Source: Acidimicrobiales bacterium (GTDB lineage: Bacteria > Actinomycetota > Acidimicrobiia > Acidimicrobiales > SHLQ01). Taken from it: a DNA stretch of 7,010 nt. The translations under genes and the position numbers were made by a program. The DNA is taken from NCBI GenBank assembly GCA_013002375.1, contig JABDJW010000441.1:1-7010 (forward strand), in the 5' to 3' direction. The notes beneath the pieces were generated by a model, which did no database searches, was not told the DNA's origin, and saw only the letters and a program-made list of their open reading frames with translations. This document shows, one piece after another, positions 1 through 6,037 of the stretch (position 1 is its first letter; every line of letters starts with the position of its first letter).

Positions 1-1
1 C

Positions 2-2479
2 GCCACCGACGTGTTCGCGGCCGGCACGCCGGTTGTCTACGGCCGTTGCACCGAACGGCTCGATCTCGCGTATCAACCGTTCGTGCAGGCCTTGCGACCG
101 GTCGATGCGCAGATCATCGACTCGGTCGAGCCGGCGATCCAGGTCGACACCAGCCGCACCGACGACGCCGAGCTCCGCCAGCAGACCTTGTTCTCCGCCT
201 TCGCCAAGACCCTGGCCCGGTTGGCGGCCGAGCGGGGCGCGGTGTTGGTACTCGACGATCTGCAGTGGGCATCGGCGTCGACCATCGCGCTGCTCGAGTA
301 CCTGGTTTCGGTCAGCCGCCCGACCGGTGTCGCCATCGTGGCGACGATGCGCGACAGCTCCGAAGGAATCGTCCTACCCCGGTTACTGCGCGACATCGAA
401 CGCCGCGGCGACGGACACAAGTTCGAGCTGGTCGGCCTCAGCTCCGACGAAGTTCACGCGCTGCTCGCCGCATCCCAGCTGACCGCGGGTGCCGACGATG
501 CCGCGTCGCTCGTCCGCTCGACCGCCGGTAACCCGCTGCTGCTCGCCGAGCTCACCCGGGCCGCCATCCAGGCCGGCTCCAACTCGATCCATCTCGACGC
601 CGCGTCCGGCGCCGACCTGCCGAGCTCGATCGCCCAGCTGGTCGAAGACCGGATCGGCCGGCTCAGCCACCCCCTCGAGGTCCTGGAGATCGCGGCGACG
701 ATCGGCGTCGACTTCGAGCTTCCGGTTCTCGCCGATGCGGTCGGGCCCGATGTCGACCCGCTCCTGGCCCTCGAGGAAGCAAGCGTGGCCAAGCTGGTGG
801 CCGAACTGGGCGGCGGCATCTGGCAGTTCCGTCACGCCATCACCCGTCAAGTCCTGCTCGAGGCGATCGGGCCCAGCCGCCAGATCCGCTACCACCGACG
901 CATCGCCGACGCCCTGACCGCGAACTACGGGCCCGACGACGTCTTGCACCTCGGGCGCCGGGCCCACCATCTGTGCCGCGCCGCCCAACCGGGCTCGACG
1001 ACCGAGGCGGTGCAAGCGGCACTCGCCGCCGCCTCCGCGCGACTCGAACAACTCGACAGCGGCGAAGCGCTCCAGCACGTCACTGATGGCTTGACCGCGT
1101 TGGCCCTCGATCCCAACGCGAGTCCGGCCACGGAGGCCGAGCTCCACCTGCTCGCCGCGCACACCCATCTGCACCGGTTCGACCACCCCAGCCGGTTGGA
1201 TGCGGCGTTCAAAGCCGAACAGTGCGCCCGGCGCTGCGATTCGGGGCGGCTCCTGGCCCAAGCGGCGCTGATCCGGACCGCCTTTTGGACCCAAGGCACC
1301 CTCGACGACCACACCGTCCCGCTGCTGCTCGAAGCGCTCGACGCCCTGGGTGACACCGAAACCGAACTCCGCAGCGAGCTGGTCGCCAACCTCTCGGGAT
1401 GGGCCGGCGTCGCCGGTGCGGCCATGACCGACGAGGTGCGCAAGCTCCTGACCGGTGATGCGGTCGAGCTCGCGGCCCAAGCGGTCGACCTGGCCCAAGA
1501 AGCGCAATCGCCGACGTGTGAGGTCGCGGCGCTCGGCGCCCTCTTCGTCGCCAAGTGGTGCGGCCCGTTCGTCGACGAACAGCTGGCGATCGCCGACCAG
1601 ATCGATGCCGTCGATCATCCGAGCGCCGAGATCATGGCCCTGCGCTGGCGGCTCGCGCCACTGATGATCATCGGGGATCGAGCCGGTCTACGGTCCGGCG
1701 CCAAGCAGCTGTTGGACCGGGCCACCGATATTCGGTCCCGGCACCTGCAAGCCTTTGCGCTCCAGTGCGAAGCCGCCGATGCCCTGCTCGACGCCCGCTT
1801 CGAAGACGCCTCGGCGCTCGGTGCGGCCGCGGTCGAACGGGCCCGCAACCACGCCAACTTCGAGCTCGTCTATCAGTCCCAACTGTTCTGGATCGCCTAC
1901 GAACGCAACGAGCTTCCGCTTCTGCTGCCGTTCGTCGCAGCGGCGGCAGCCGAGCATGATTCGAACCTCCCCGCGTTCCAGGCCATGCACGCGGTGAGCC
2001 TGTCGCGCTGCGACCAGCCAGACGCCGCCCATCAGATCGTCGCCGACCTGGCCCAGAACGACTTCGACGATCTCAGCACCGACATTCTGTGGGTGGCCAC
2101 CATGATGGGAGTGGCCGACACCGTCGCCGAACTGGGCGCGGTCGAATACGCGCCCGCCCTGCGGCGGCACCTGGCCCCCTATGGCGGCCAGCTCGCCGTG
2201 ATCGCGGGCGGGGGGTTCGTCTACGCCGCCATCGACCGCATGCGAGCCATCGCGGCGGCGATGGAAGGCGATGTCGACGAAGCGGCCGAACTCTTCGGCG
2301 CCGCGATCGTCGCCGAGAGCCGGATCGAATCCGCCGCTCTGTCGCTCCGCACCCGGTATTGGCGCGCTCGTATGCTCGAGACCGACGCCGACGATCCCGT
2401 CGTGTTGCGCCGGGCGGCCAAAGCACTCGGTCTGCACGGTTTGGTCCACGATCTCGACGGTCTGCTGCAACGGCGATAG
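2..2479 (+). CDS. Large AAA/STAND ATPase regulator, C-terminal part (5' partial)
   Basis: This is the C-terminal part of a large signal-responsive STAND ATPase of the kind found in BTAD/SARP, LuxR/MalT-like and cyclase-linked regulators. The frame is open to the left edge (codons Ala-Thr-Asp before the GTG at 11), so that GTG is internal and the P-loop (Walker A) is outside the window. Numbering from the GTG, a segment YGRCTERLDLAYQPFVQAL near 10-28 typically follows Walker A in this group. The Walker B motif VLVLDDLQWA is at 78-87 and a GNPLLLAEL sensor-type motif at 173-181. A winged-helix-like stretch with FRHAITRQVLLEAI lies at 273-286. The remaining ~500 residues are Ala/Leu-rich helical repeats resembling TPRs, a likely ligand- or partner-sensing part. 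No helix-turn-helix is visible at the C-terminus, so any output domain should be N-terminal (BTAD or cyclase). The family is clear; its specific role is unknown. It ends in TAG. Confidence 0.85.
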   Translation, partial: ATDVFAAGTPVVYGRCTERLDLAYQPFVQALRPVDAQIIDSVEPAIQVDTSRTDDAELRQQTLFSAFAKTLARLAAERGAVLVLDDLQWASASTIALLEYLVSVSRPTGVAIVATMRDSSEGIVLPRLLRDIERRGDGHKFELVGLSSDEVHALLAASQLTAGADDAASLVRSTAGNPLLLAELTRAAIQAGSNSIHLDAASGADLPSSIAQLVEDRIGRLSHPLEVLEIAATIGVDFELPVLADAVGPDVDPLLALEEASVAKLVAELGGGIWQFRHAITRQVLLEAIGPSRQIRYHRRIADALTANYGPDDVLHLGRRAHHLCRAAQPGSTTEAVQAALAAASARLEQLDSGEALQHVTDGLTALALDPNASPATEAELHLLAAHTHLHRFDHPSRLDAAFKAEQCARRCDSGRLLAQAALIRTAFWTQGTLDDHTVPLLLEALDALGDTETELRSELVANLSGWAGVAGAAMTDEVRKLLTGDAVELAAQAVDLAQEAQSPTCEVAALGALFVAKWCGPFVDEQLAIADQIDAVDHPSAEIMALRWRLAPLMIIGDRAGLRSGAKQLLDRATDIRSRHLQAFALQCEAADALLDARFEDASALGAAAVERARNHANFELVYQSQLFWIAYERNELPLLLPFVAAAAAEHDSNLPAFQAMHAVSLSRCDQPDAAHQIVADLAQNDFDDLSTDILWVATMMGVADTVAELGAVEYAPALRRHLAPYGGQLAVIAGGGFVYAAIDRMRAIAAAMEGDVDEAAELFGAAIVAESRIESAALSLRTRYWRARMLETDADDPVVLRRAAKALGLHGLVHDLDGLLQRR

Positions 2480-2595
2480 CTGATCACCGCTGATTTCCGG
2501 CGGCGCGCGACACCCAAGATCACTCCAATCTCGAGGGTTGCAGGCGCATCGGAGTTTGACAGCGTTTTGTGCGCGGCCTGTTCGATACTGCTCAC

Positions 2596-2656
2596 AGTCC
2601 GGTTCTGTCAGCGAAACGGGGGGCGGGCCCCGAACGGCGGGTGACAGAACCGGACT
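2596..2656. repeat. Perfect 15-bp inverted repeat with nested GC hairpin
   Basis: The left arm AGTCCGGTTCTGTCA (2596-2610) is exactly the reverse complement of the right arm TGACAGAACCGGACT (2642-2656). The arms are 31 bp apart. Inside the loop, CGGGG (2617-2621) can pair with CCCCG (2628-2632), giving a hairpin inside a hairpin. No T-tract follows on either strand, so it is not a standard intrinsic terminator. It could be an extragenic palindromic repeat, part of a structured RNA, or a protein-binding site. Confidence 0.8.
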
Positions 2657-2659
2657 CAT

Positions 2660-2692
2660 GTTCGCCTTACCAGGTGGCACACTCCGGCGAAC
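2660..2692. repeat. 7-bp inverted repeat next to the large palindrome
   Basis: GTTCGCC (2660-2666) is the reverse complement of GGCGAAC (2686-2692), with 19 bp between. It starts 4 bp after the large inverted repeat ends, so the two may belong to one structured element. A 7-bp match with this spacing can also occur by chance in GC-rich DNA. Confidence 0.35.
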
Positions 2693-2715
2693 GGTGGAAA
2701 AATCAGGCGGAACTT

Positions 2716-2754
2716 CTCGGATACTCATCGCCAGCGGGGCGATGAGTGTTCGGG
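2716..2754 (+). terminator. Terminator-like 17-bp stem-loop for the ATPase gene
   Basis: ACTCATCGCC (2723-2732) pairs perfectly with GGCGATGAGT (2738-2747) around a 5-nt loop. Below this core the stem continues to 2716/2754 without a break if G-U pairs are allowed. The three wobble pairs form only in plus-strand RNA; in minus-strand RNA they would be A-C mismatches. A short TTTT (2755-2758) follows the stem. This fits termination of plus-strand transcription about 240 nt after the ATPase stop, though the U-run is weak. The shared 10-bp core could also stop transcripts from the HD gene. Confidence 0.55.
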
Positions 2755-2778
2755 TTTTGGGAGTATTCGGGTTTTGGG
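2745..2778. repeat. 17-bp tandem duplication, two copies
   Basis: AGTGTTCGGGTTTTGGG (2745-2761) is followed directly by AGTATTCGGGTTTTGGG (2762-2778). The copies differ at one position (G2748 against A2765). The first copy forms the lower right arm of the stem-loop at 2716-2754. This looks like a local slippage duplication. Confidence 0.85.
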
Positions 2779-2806
2779 CCTCGGTTGCTCGTCGGCGCCG
2801 GCCTAT

Positions 2807-3490
2807 CTAGGGCAACGGCGCGCCACCTGGCCGCCGAGAGGGCCGACCGAACACTTCCTCGAGCGCGGGGCGAAACGCTTCGATCGGCAGGGTGTCGTAC
2901 GACGGATCGAAGCAGTTCTGGTCGTACTCGGCACAGAACTGCACACAGGCATCGAAGTGCGGCGACTGCCGGTACTGCTCGCGAGCGTCGCGATCGCCAC
3001 CGAGGTGGTGGAAGTAGTAGTAGCCCTGGAAGATGCCGTGGTGTTTCACCACCCAATGCGCTTCCTCGTCGACGTACGGGGCCAGCAAGGCGGCCGCTGC
3101 CTCGCTGTGGTTTTCGGGAGCAAACGAATCGGCGACGTCGTGCAGGAGGGCGGCGACGACCAGATCGACCCGTTCGCCGGCGCGCTGCGCCCGGGTGGCC
3201 GACTGCAGCGAATGGGTGAGCCGGTCGACTTGATAGCCCAACGTCGGGCCGCCCAGAAGACCGAGCATGCCGATGAGATTGTCGACCACGACGCCGCGCG
3301 CGTGCGCTTCGAACACCGGCGCGAGATAGCGGAAATCCTCGGCCATGCCGTCTTCCATGGCGGTCCATGCGACGGTTCGAGCAGAACCAGCGTCTCGATC
3401 TGGCTCAGGTCGATCTGGCTCAGGTCGATCCGGCTCGGTGTTCTCGTTCTCAGGGTCGTCCGAACCAGTTGCGTCGAGATCGGCGGGCAT
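2807..3490 (-). CDS. HD-domain protein, PhnZ/TmpB/MIOX-like putative diiron oxygenase
   Basis: This 227-residue protein carries an HD-type metal site. Candidate ligands in order are H93 (THSLQ), H117-D118 (ALLHDVAD), H128 (ENHSE), H150/H151 (VVKHHGIFQGYYYF) and D190 (CAEYDQ). The arrangement H...HD...H...H...D, with the conserved HHGIFQGYYYFHH and YDQNCFDPSYDT stretches, matches the HD-oxygenase group that includes PhnZ, TmpB and myo-inositol oxygenase. Those use a mixed-valence diiron centre and O2 to cleave C-P or C-C bonds. The substrate here cannot be read. Residues 1-44 are acidic and low-complexity with PDRPE repeats. M45 (codon at 3358), where family-like sequence MEDGMAEDF begins, is a plausible alternative start. 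I kept the upstream ATG because it lies 26 bp after the preceding gene's stop; neither start has a good Shine-Dalgarno. No signal peptide or membrane segment is visible, so it is probably cytoplasmic. Confidence 0.8.
   Translation of the reverse strand: MPADLDATGSDDPENENTEPDRPEPDRPEPDRDAGSARTVAWTAMEDGMAEDFRYLAPVFEAHARGVVVDNLIGMLGLLGGPTLGYQVDRLTHSLQSATRAQRAGERVDLVVAALLHDVADSFAPENHSEAAAALLAPYVDEEAHWVVKHHGIFQGYYYFHHLGGDRDAREQYRQSPHFDACVQFCAEYDQNCFDPSYDTLPIEAFRPALEEVFGRPSRRPGGAPLP
3395..3439 (-). repeat. 15-bp tandem repeat, three copies, coding PDRPE units
   Basis: Three head-to-tail 15-bp units occupy 3395-3409, 3410-3424 and 3425-3439. The first two are identical and the third differs at a few positions. 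On the minus strand they encode the EPDRPEPDRPEPDR linker near residues 19-32 of the HD protein. The unit is a multiple of three, so copy-number change keeps the frame. Expansion by slippage is the likely origin. Confidence 0.85.
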
Positions 3491-3516
3491 GCGTTCAGGG
3501 TCGCACGCCGTCGCGC

Positions 3517-3897
3517 TCAGCGCAGTTGCTCGAACAGGCGCAGCAGTTCTTCCAGTTCGGCCTGTACCGCATCGATGTCGAGTGCTTTGAGGATGAGCTC
3601 GCGCTCACGGCGGCGAGCCGCCTCGCTGTCGCTCATCGCCAACGAGTCGGCGAGGGTCACCGTTTCTTCGGCGTGCTTGACGACCCGCCCGATGCGCTGC
3701 TCGCAGTAGTCGGCGAACGACCGCACGTCGGCGGCCAGCCGGCGTTGAGCCAGCCGGTGGGACCGAAGCTCCTCGTCGGCGATTCGCTGGTCGAGCATGT
3801 TCTCGATGATCGGCCCTGGGTCACGCAACAAGGCCCGCCGGGCGTTGATCGACCACTTTTGTTCCGTCGACCCCGGTTGGGATGGTTCGACGTTCAT
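3517..3897 (-). CDS. Uncharacterised 126-residue helical protein
   Basis: I do not recognise this gene. It encodes 126 residues, starts with ATG and ends in TGA 26 bp before the HD-domain gene, so the two are probably one transcript. Codons end mostly in G or C, as in its neighbours, which supports real coding over the overlapping opposite-strand frame. The protein is highly charged and predicted by eye to be nearly all helix. A conserved-looking stretch RRALLRDPGPIIENMLDQRI is at 20-39. A basic/acidic helix with FADYCEQRIGRVVKHAEETV is near 61-80, and a Leu/Glu-rich C-terminal coiled-coil-like end (VQAELEELLRLFEQLR) is at 111-126. No signal peptide, membrane segment or metal-binding motif is visible. 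A partner or scaffold role is possible but unsupported. Confidence 0.65.
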   Translation of the reverse strand: MNVEPSQPGSTEQKWSINARRALLRDPGPIIENMLDQRIADEELRSHRLAQRRLAADVRSFADYCEQRIGRVVKHAEETVTLADSLAMSDSEAARRRERELILKALDIDAVQAELEELLRLFEQLR

Positions 3898-4161
3898 ACC
3901 CAGTGGTTCGGCACGGCTGACGTTCGCATCAAATGAGACCCTGACGAGTGGTATGACTCGAATCTGTCACATCGACGCGACCGGTGCCAGCAATTGATTG
4001 ATGGCCGCCACAAGCTGTTCGATCTCACAACCGAAGTCACGAAATCCGAAGCCAGGTGGATTCGCACACCTGAGAATCGCCCGGTCCGCGCTGCCACGGC
4101 GCCGGTTCGACCGTACTCTGGCGCTACCAACCACTCGCTAGCTGCCGATTGGCATCGGGAC
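3898..4161. promoter_or_regulatory. Divergent promoter region between unknown gene and MpaB gene
   Basis: This 264-bp non-coding region must carry promoters for both flanking transcripts. It looks less GC-rich than the neighbouring genes. It contains the inverted repeats CAGGTG (4053-4058)/CACCTG (4067-4072) with an 8-nt loop and CGAGT (3945-3949)/ACTCG (3956-3960) with a 6-nt gap, either of which could be a regulator site. I found no good promoter for the minus-strand gene by eye. Shared regulation of the two transcripts is possible but not shown. Confidence 0.5.
4091..4119 (+). promoter_or_regulatory. Candidate sigma-70-type promoter for the MpaB-family gene
   Basis: CTGCCA (4091-4096; 4 of 6 match to TTGACA) and TACTCT (4114-4119; fits the actinobacterial TANNNT pattern) are separated by 17 bp. 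Transcription would start near 4126 and give a leader of about 36 nt before the ATG at 4162. This position agrees with the ATG at 4162 rather than any start further upstream. It is a sequence match only. Confidence 0.4.
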
Positions 4162-5103
4162 ATGGCCGCACCACCCCCACAACCCCCGTCCGCCGGGAAA
4201 GACGACAGCGCGCTCGCCGCGACGGCGCGCAACCTCGGGTTCGCGTTCGGCTCGATCGTGCCAAGCCAAGCGGTCGAATCGGTCGAGTTGGGCCGGATCG
4301 GCCTGCAGCAGGGCATCGTCAAGACCCTCGGCGGCGACACCGACCGCGAGCGCCCCAAGCCGACGGCCGACGGCCTGTTCGCCGAGGACCACCCGGTCCG
4401 CGTCGTGCACGGCGATGCCGCGATGCTCATCGGCGGCCTTCGGGCGCTGCTCTTCCAGACCCTGCACCCGCTGGCCATCGCCGGTGTGACCGAACACAGC
4501 GACTACAAACACGACCCCCTCGGCCGGTTGCACCGCACCGGCAACTTCGTCGGCGTCACCACCTATGGGTCGGCGGCCGACGCCGACCGCATGATTCGCA
4601 TGGTGCGCAAGATCCACACCAAGGTCACCGGCATCGCCCCCGACGGCCGTCCCTACGAGGCGAACGATCCGCACCTGCTGAACTGGGTGCACTGCACCGA
4701 GGTCGACAGCTTCCTCACCGCCTATCGCCAGTACGGCGCCGACGATCTCGGCCGCCGGCAGCGTGATGCATACGTCGCCGGGATGGCCGAGATCGCCACT
4801 CGGCTCGGGGTCGACGAACCACCACGATCCGAGACCGAACTCGCCGAACAACTCGCGGCGTTCCGGGTCGAGCTGCGGGCCAACGCACAATCGGCCGACA
4901 CCGCCCGCTGGCTGCTGAACCCGCCGCTGCCCGCCGCGGCCAAGACCACCTACCCACTGATCGCCGCCGCGGCCATCACGTCGCTGCCGCCGTACGCCCG
5001 CAAGCTGCTCCGGCTTCCCGCGCTGCCGCTGGTCGAACCGTTGTTGATCAAGCCCGCCGCCACCGCCCTCACCCGGACCCTGGGCTGGATCCTCCGGCCG
5101 TAG
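4162..5103 (+). CDS. DUF2236 / MpaB-family heme oxygenase-like protein
   Basis: This 313-residue protein belongs to the DUF2236 (oxygenase MpaB) family, which includes MpaB of mycophenolic acid synthesis and the rubber-cleaving Lcp, both heme b dioxygenase-type enzymes. Family features are GDAAMLIGGLRALLFQTLHP at 84-103, EHSDYKHDPLGRLHRT at 111-126, YGSAADADR at 135-143, KIHTKVTG at 150-157, DGRPYEANDPHLLNWVH at 161-177 and a hydrophobic C-terminus. R122 and T126 have the R-x3-T spacing I recall for heme-pocket residues in Lcp. H152 is the best candidate axial heme ligand, and H102 and H177 are also conserved-looking. The frame stays open upstream to a TTG at 3994. I chose the ATG at 4162 because the upstream stretch lacks family sequence and overlaps the likely promoter. 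The Shine-Dalgarno (CGGGAC) is weak. The substrate is unknown. Confidence 0.85.
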   Translation: MAAPPPQPPSAGKDDSALAATARNLGFAFGSIVPSQAVESVELGRIGLQQGIVKTLGGDTDRERPKPTADGLFAEDHPVRVVHGDAAMLIGGLRALLFQTLHPLAIAGVTEHSDYKHDPLGRLHRTGNFVGVTTYGSAADADRMIRMVRKIHTKVTGIAPDGRPYEANDPHLLNWVHCTEVDSFLTAYRQYGADDLGRRQRDAYVAGMAEIATRLGVDEPPRSETELAEQLAAFRVELRANAQSADTARWLLNPPLPAAAKTTYPLIAAAAITSLPPYARKLLRLPALPLVEPLLIKPAATALTRTLGWILRP

Positions 5104-5115
5104 CCAACGAAATCC

Positions 5116-5152
5116 TCAGTGATGCCGCGCGCGGGGCGCGCGTCACCACTGA
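5116..5152. terminator. GC-rich stem-loop after the MpaB-family gene
   Basis: The left arm 5116-5132 and right arm 5136-5152 form a 17-bp stem with two mismatches and a GGG loop. The top is a run of seven perfect pairs (CGCGCGC with GCGCGCG) and the base pairs TCAGTG with CACTGA. It begins 12 bp after the stop codon. There is no U-tract, as is common for actinobacterial hairpins. It probably marks the 3' end of the MpaB transcript and insulates the next gene. Confidence 0.6.
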
Positions 5153-5179
5153 CCGAACGGGTCAGAACATGATTACGCT
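5149..5179 (+). promoter_or_regulatory. Candidate leaderless promoter for the SDR gene
   Basis: TACGCT (5174-5179) fits the actinobacterial -10 pattern TANNNT and ends 6 bp before the ATG at 5186. Transcription would therefore begin at or next to the start codon. A weak -35 (CTGACC, 5149-5154) lies 19 bp upstream and overlaps the foot of the preceding hairpin. The absence of any Shine-Dalgarno before this ATG supports leaderless translation, which is common in Actinobacteria. Confidence 0.45.
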
Positions 5180-5185
5180 GCGGCG

Positions 5186-6037
5186 ATGGCCATCAGCATC
5201 GACCTCACCGGGCGGACGATCGCGGTCGTGGGCGGCGGCGGAGGTGGTATCGGAACTTCGATCTGCGAGCGGCTGGCCATCGCCGGCGCCGACATCGCCG
5301 CGCTCAGCGCCGAAGCCGCTCATGTCGACGACACCGTGGAACGGGTCGAAGCGCTGGGCCGAGCGGCCACCGGTCAGGTGGTCGACGTCCGGGATGCCGA
5401 CGGGTTGACCGCAGCCCTCGACGCCGCAGCCGCCGACGCCGGCCGGTTCGACGGGCTGGTGAACGTGGTCGGCGGGGTGCAGGTGCCCTACTGGGATCGC
5501 CTGCTCGACTACCCGATCGAGACCTTCGATCACCTGATCGCGACCAACCTGCGCTACGCCTTGGTCGGCTGCGCCCACGTGGCTCGCGGGCTGGTCGACG
5601 CCGGGCGGCCCGGCTCGATGGTGAACATCTCCTCGATCGCCAGCCGCAGCGCACCGCTGATGGCCGGCTACGGCGCGGCCAAGGCCGGGCTCGATGCGCT
5701 GACCCGCACGATGTCGGCCGAGTGGGGCCGGTTCGGCATCCGGGTGAACAACGTCGCGCCAGGATCGATCAACACACCGCGATCGGGACGCTCCGATTCG
5801 GATCTGGTCGACGACGCGGCCAAACAGATCCCGCTCGGTCGGCGGGGCACGCCCCAGGACGTCGCCGACGCCACTGCGTTCCTGCTGTCCGATGTCGCCG
5901 GCTACATCACCGGCCACACCCTCGTGGTCGACGGCGGGGCCAGCTACCGCAGCGCCGGCCTCGACGACAGCGACCTCCCGGCCCAGGTCACCAACCCGGC
6001 GATCCGGGCTCGATTCGAAAGCGACGGGGCAACATGA
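5186..6037 (+). CDS. Classical short-chain dehydrogenase/reductase (SDR)
   Basis: This 283-residue protein is an NAD(P)-dependent oxidoreductase with a full classical SDR layout. The glycine-rich cofactor motif is at 16-23 (GGGGGGIG), where the usual Thr of TGxxxGIG is Gly. D67-V68 (VVDVRD) should contact the adenine ring. NVVGG at 93-97 stands in for the usual NNAG. The catalytic tetrad N121 (TNLR), S149 (NISS), Y162 and K166 (YGAAK) is intact, and the APGSINTP motif at 191-198 is present. There is no clear Asp or Arg at the end of beta-2, so NAD versus NADP preference is not readable. The C-terminus extends about 30 residues past the usual VDGG motif (DDSDLPAQVTNPAIRARF). The substrate is unknown. 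The stop overlaps the next gene's start by 4 bp (ATGA). Confidence 0.92.
   Translation: MAISIDLTGRTIAVVGGGGGGIGTSICERLAIAGADIAALSAEAAHVDDTVERVEALGRAATGQVVDVRDADGLTAALDAAAADAGRFDGLVNVVGGVQVPYWDRLLDYPIETFDHLIATNLRYALVGCAHVARGLVDAGRPGSMVNISSIASRSAPLMAGYGAAKAGLDALTRTMSAEWGRFGIRVNNVAPGSINTPRSGRSDSDLVDDAAKQIPLGRRGTPQDVADATAFLLSDVAGYITGHTLVVDGGASYRSAGLDDSDLPAQVTNPAIRARFESDGAT

Larger units (their letters stand above)
2480..2806. other. Non-coding gap between convergent genes, rich in inverted repeats
   Basis: This 327-bp stretch separates the stop codons of the ATPase gene (plus) and the HD-domain gene (minus). I see no convincing coding frame in it: the short open frames here lack good start contexts and recognisable protein features. 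It contains three separate inverted repeats and a tandem duplication, listed individually. Convergent orientation makes transcription termination the simplest role for part of it. The amount of structure exceeds what one terminator needs. Confidence 0.7.

Noticed and set aside
383..1618. Long minus-strand open frame (411 residues) inside the ATPase gene.
   Set aside because: The plus frame has clear Walker B and GNP motifs; the minus frame is a GC-rich antisense shadow.
2556..2589. TTGACA at 2556-2561 upstream of the palindrome, as a promoter for a small RNA.
   Set aside because: No acceptable -10 at 16-19 bp; the nearest candidate (GATACT) is 22 bp away. Kept only as a reason to check transcription of the palindrome.
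2538..2810. A 90-residue open frame in the gap between convergent genes.
   Set aside because: It runs across both large stem-loops and the tandem repeat, with no family resemblance; probably non-coding.
3367..3936. Long plus-strand open frame (189 residues) opposite the 126-residue gene.
   Set aside because: High-GC shadow frame; it overlaps both minus-strand genes and shows no recognisable protein features, while the minus frame fits the gene order and codon bias.
4050..4130. Possible tRNA, because of GGTTCGA and a nearby CTACCA resembling a T-loop and CCA end.
   Set aside because: The bases flanking the TTCGACC loop do not form a 5-bp T-stem, and no anticodon or acceptor stem can be drawn.
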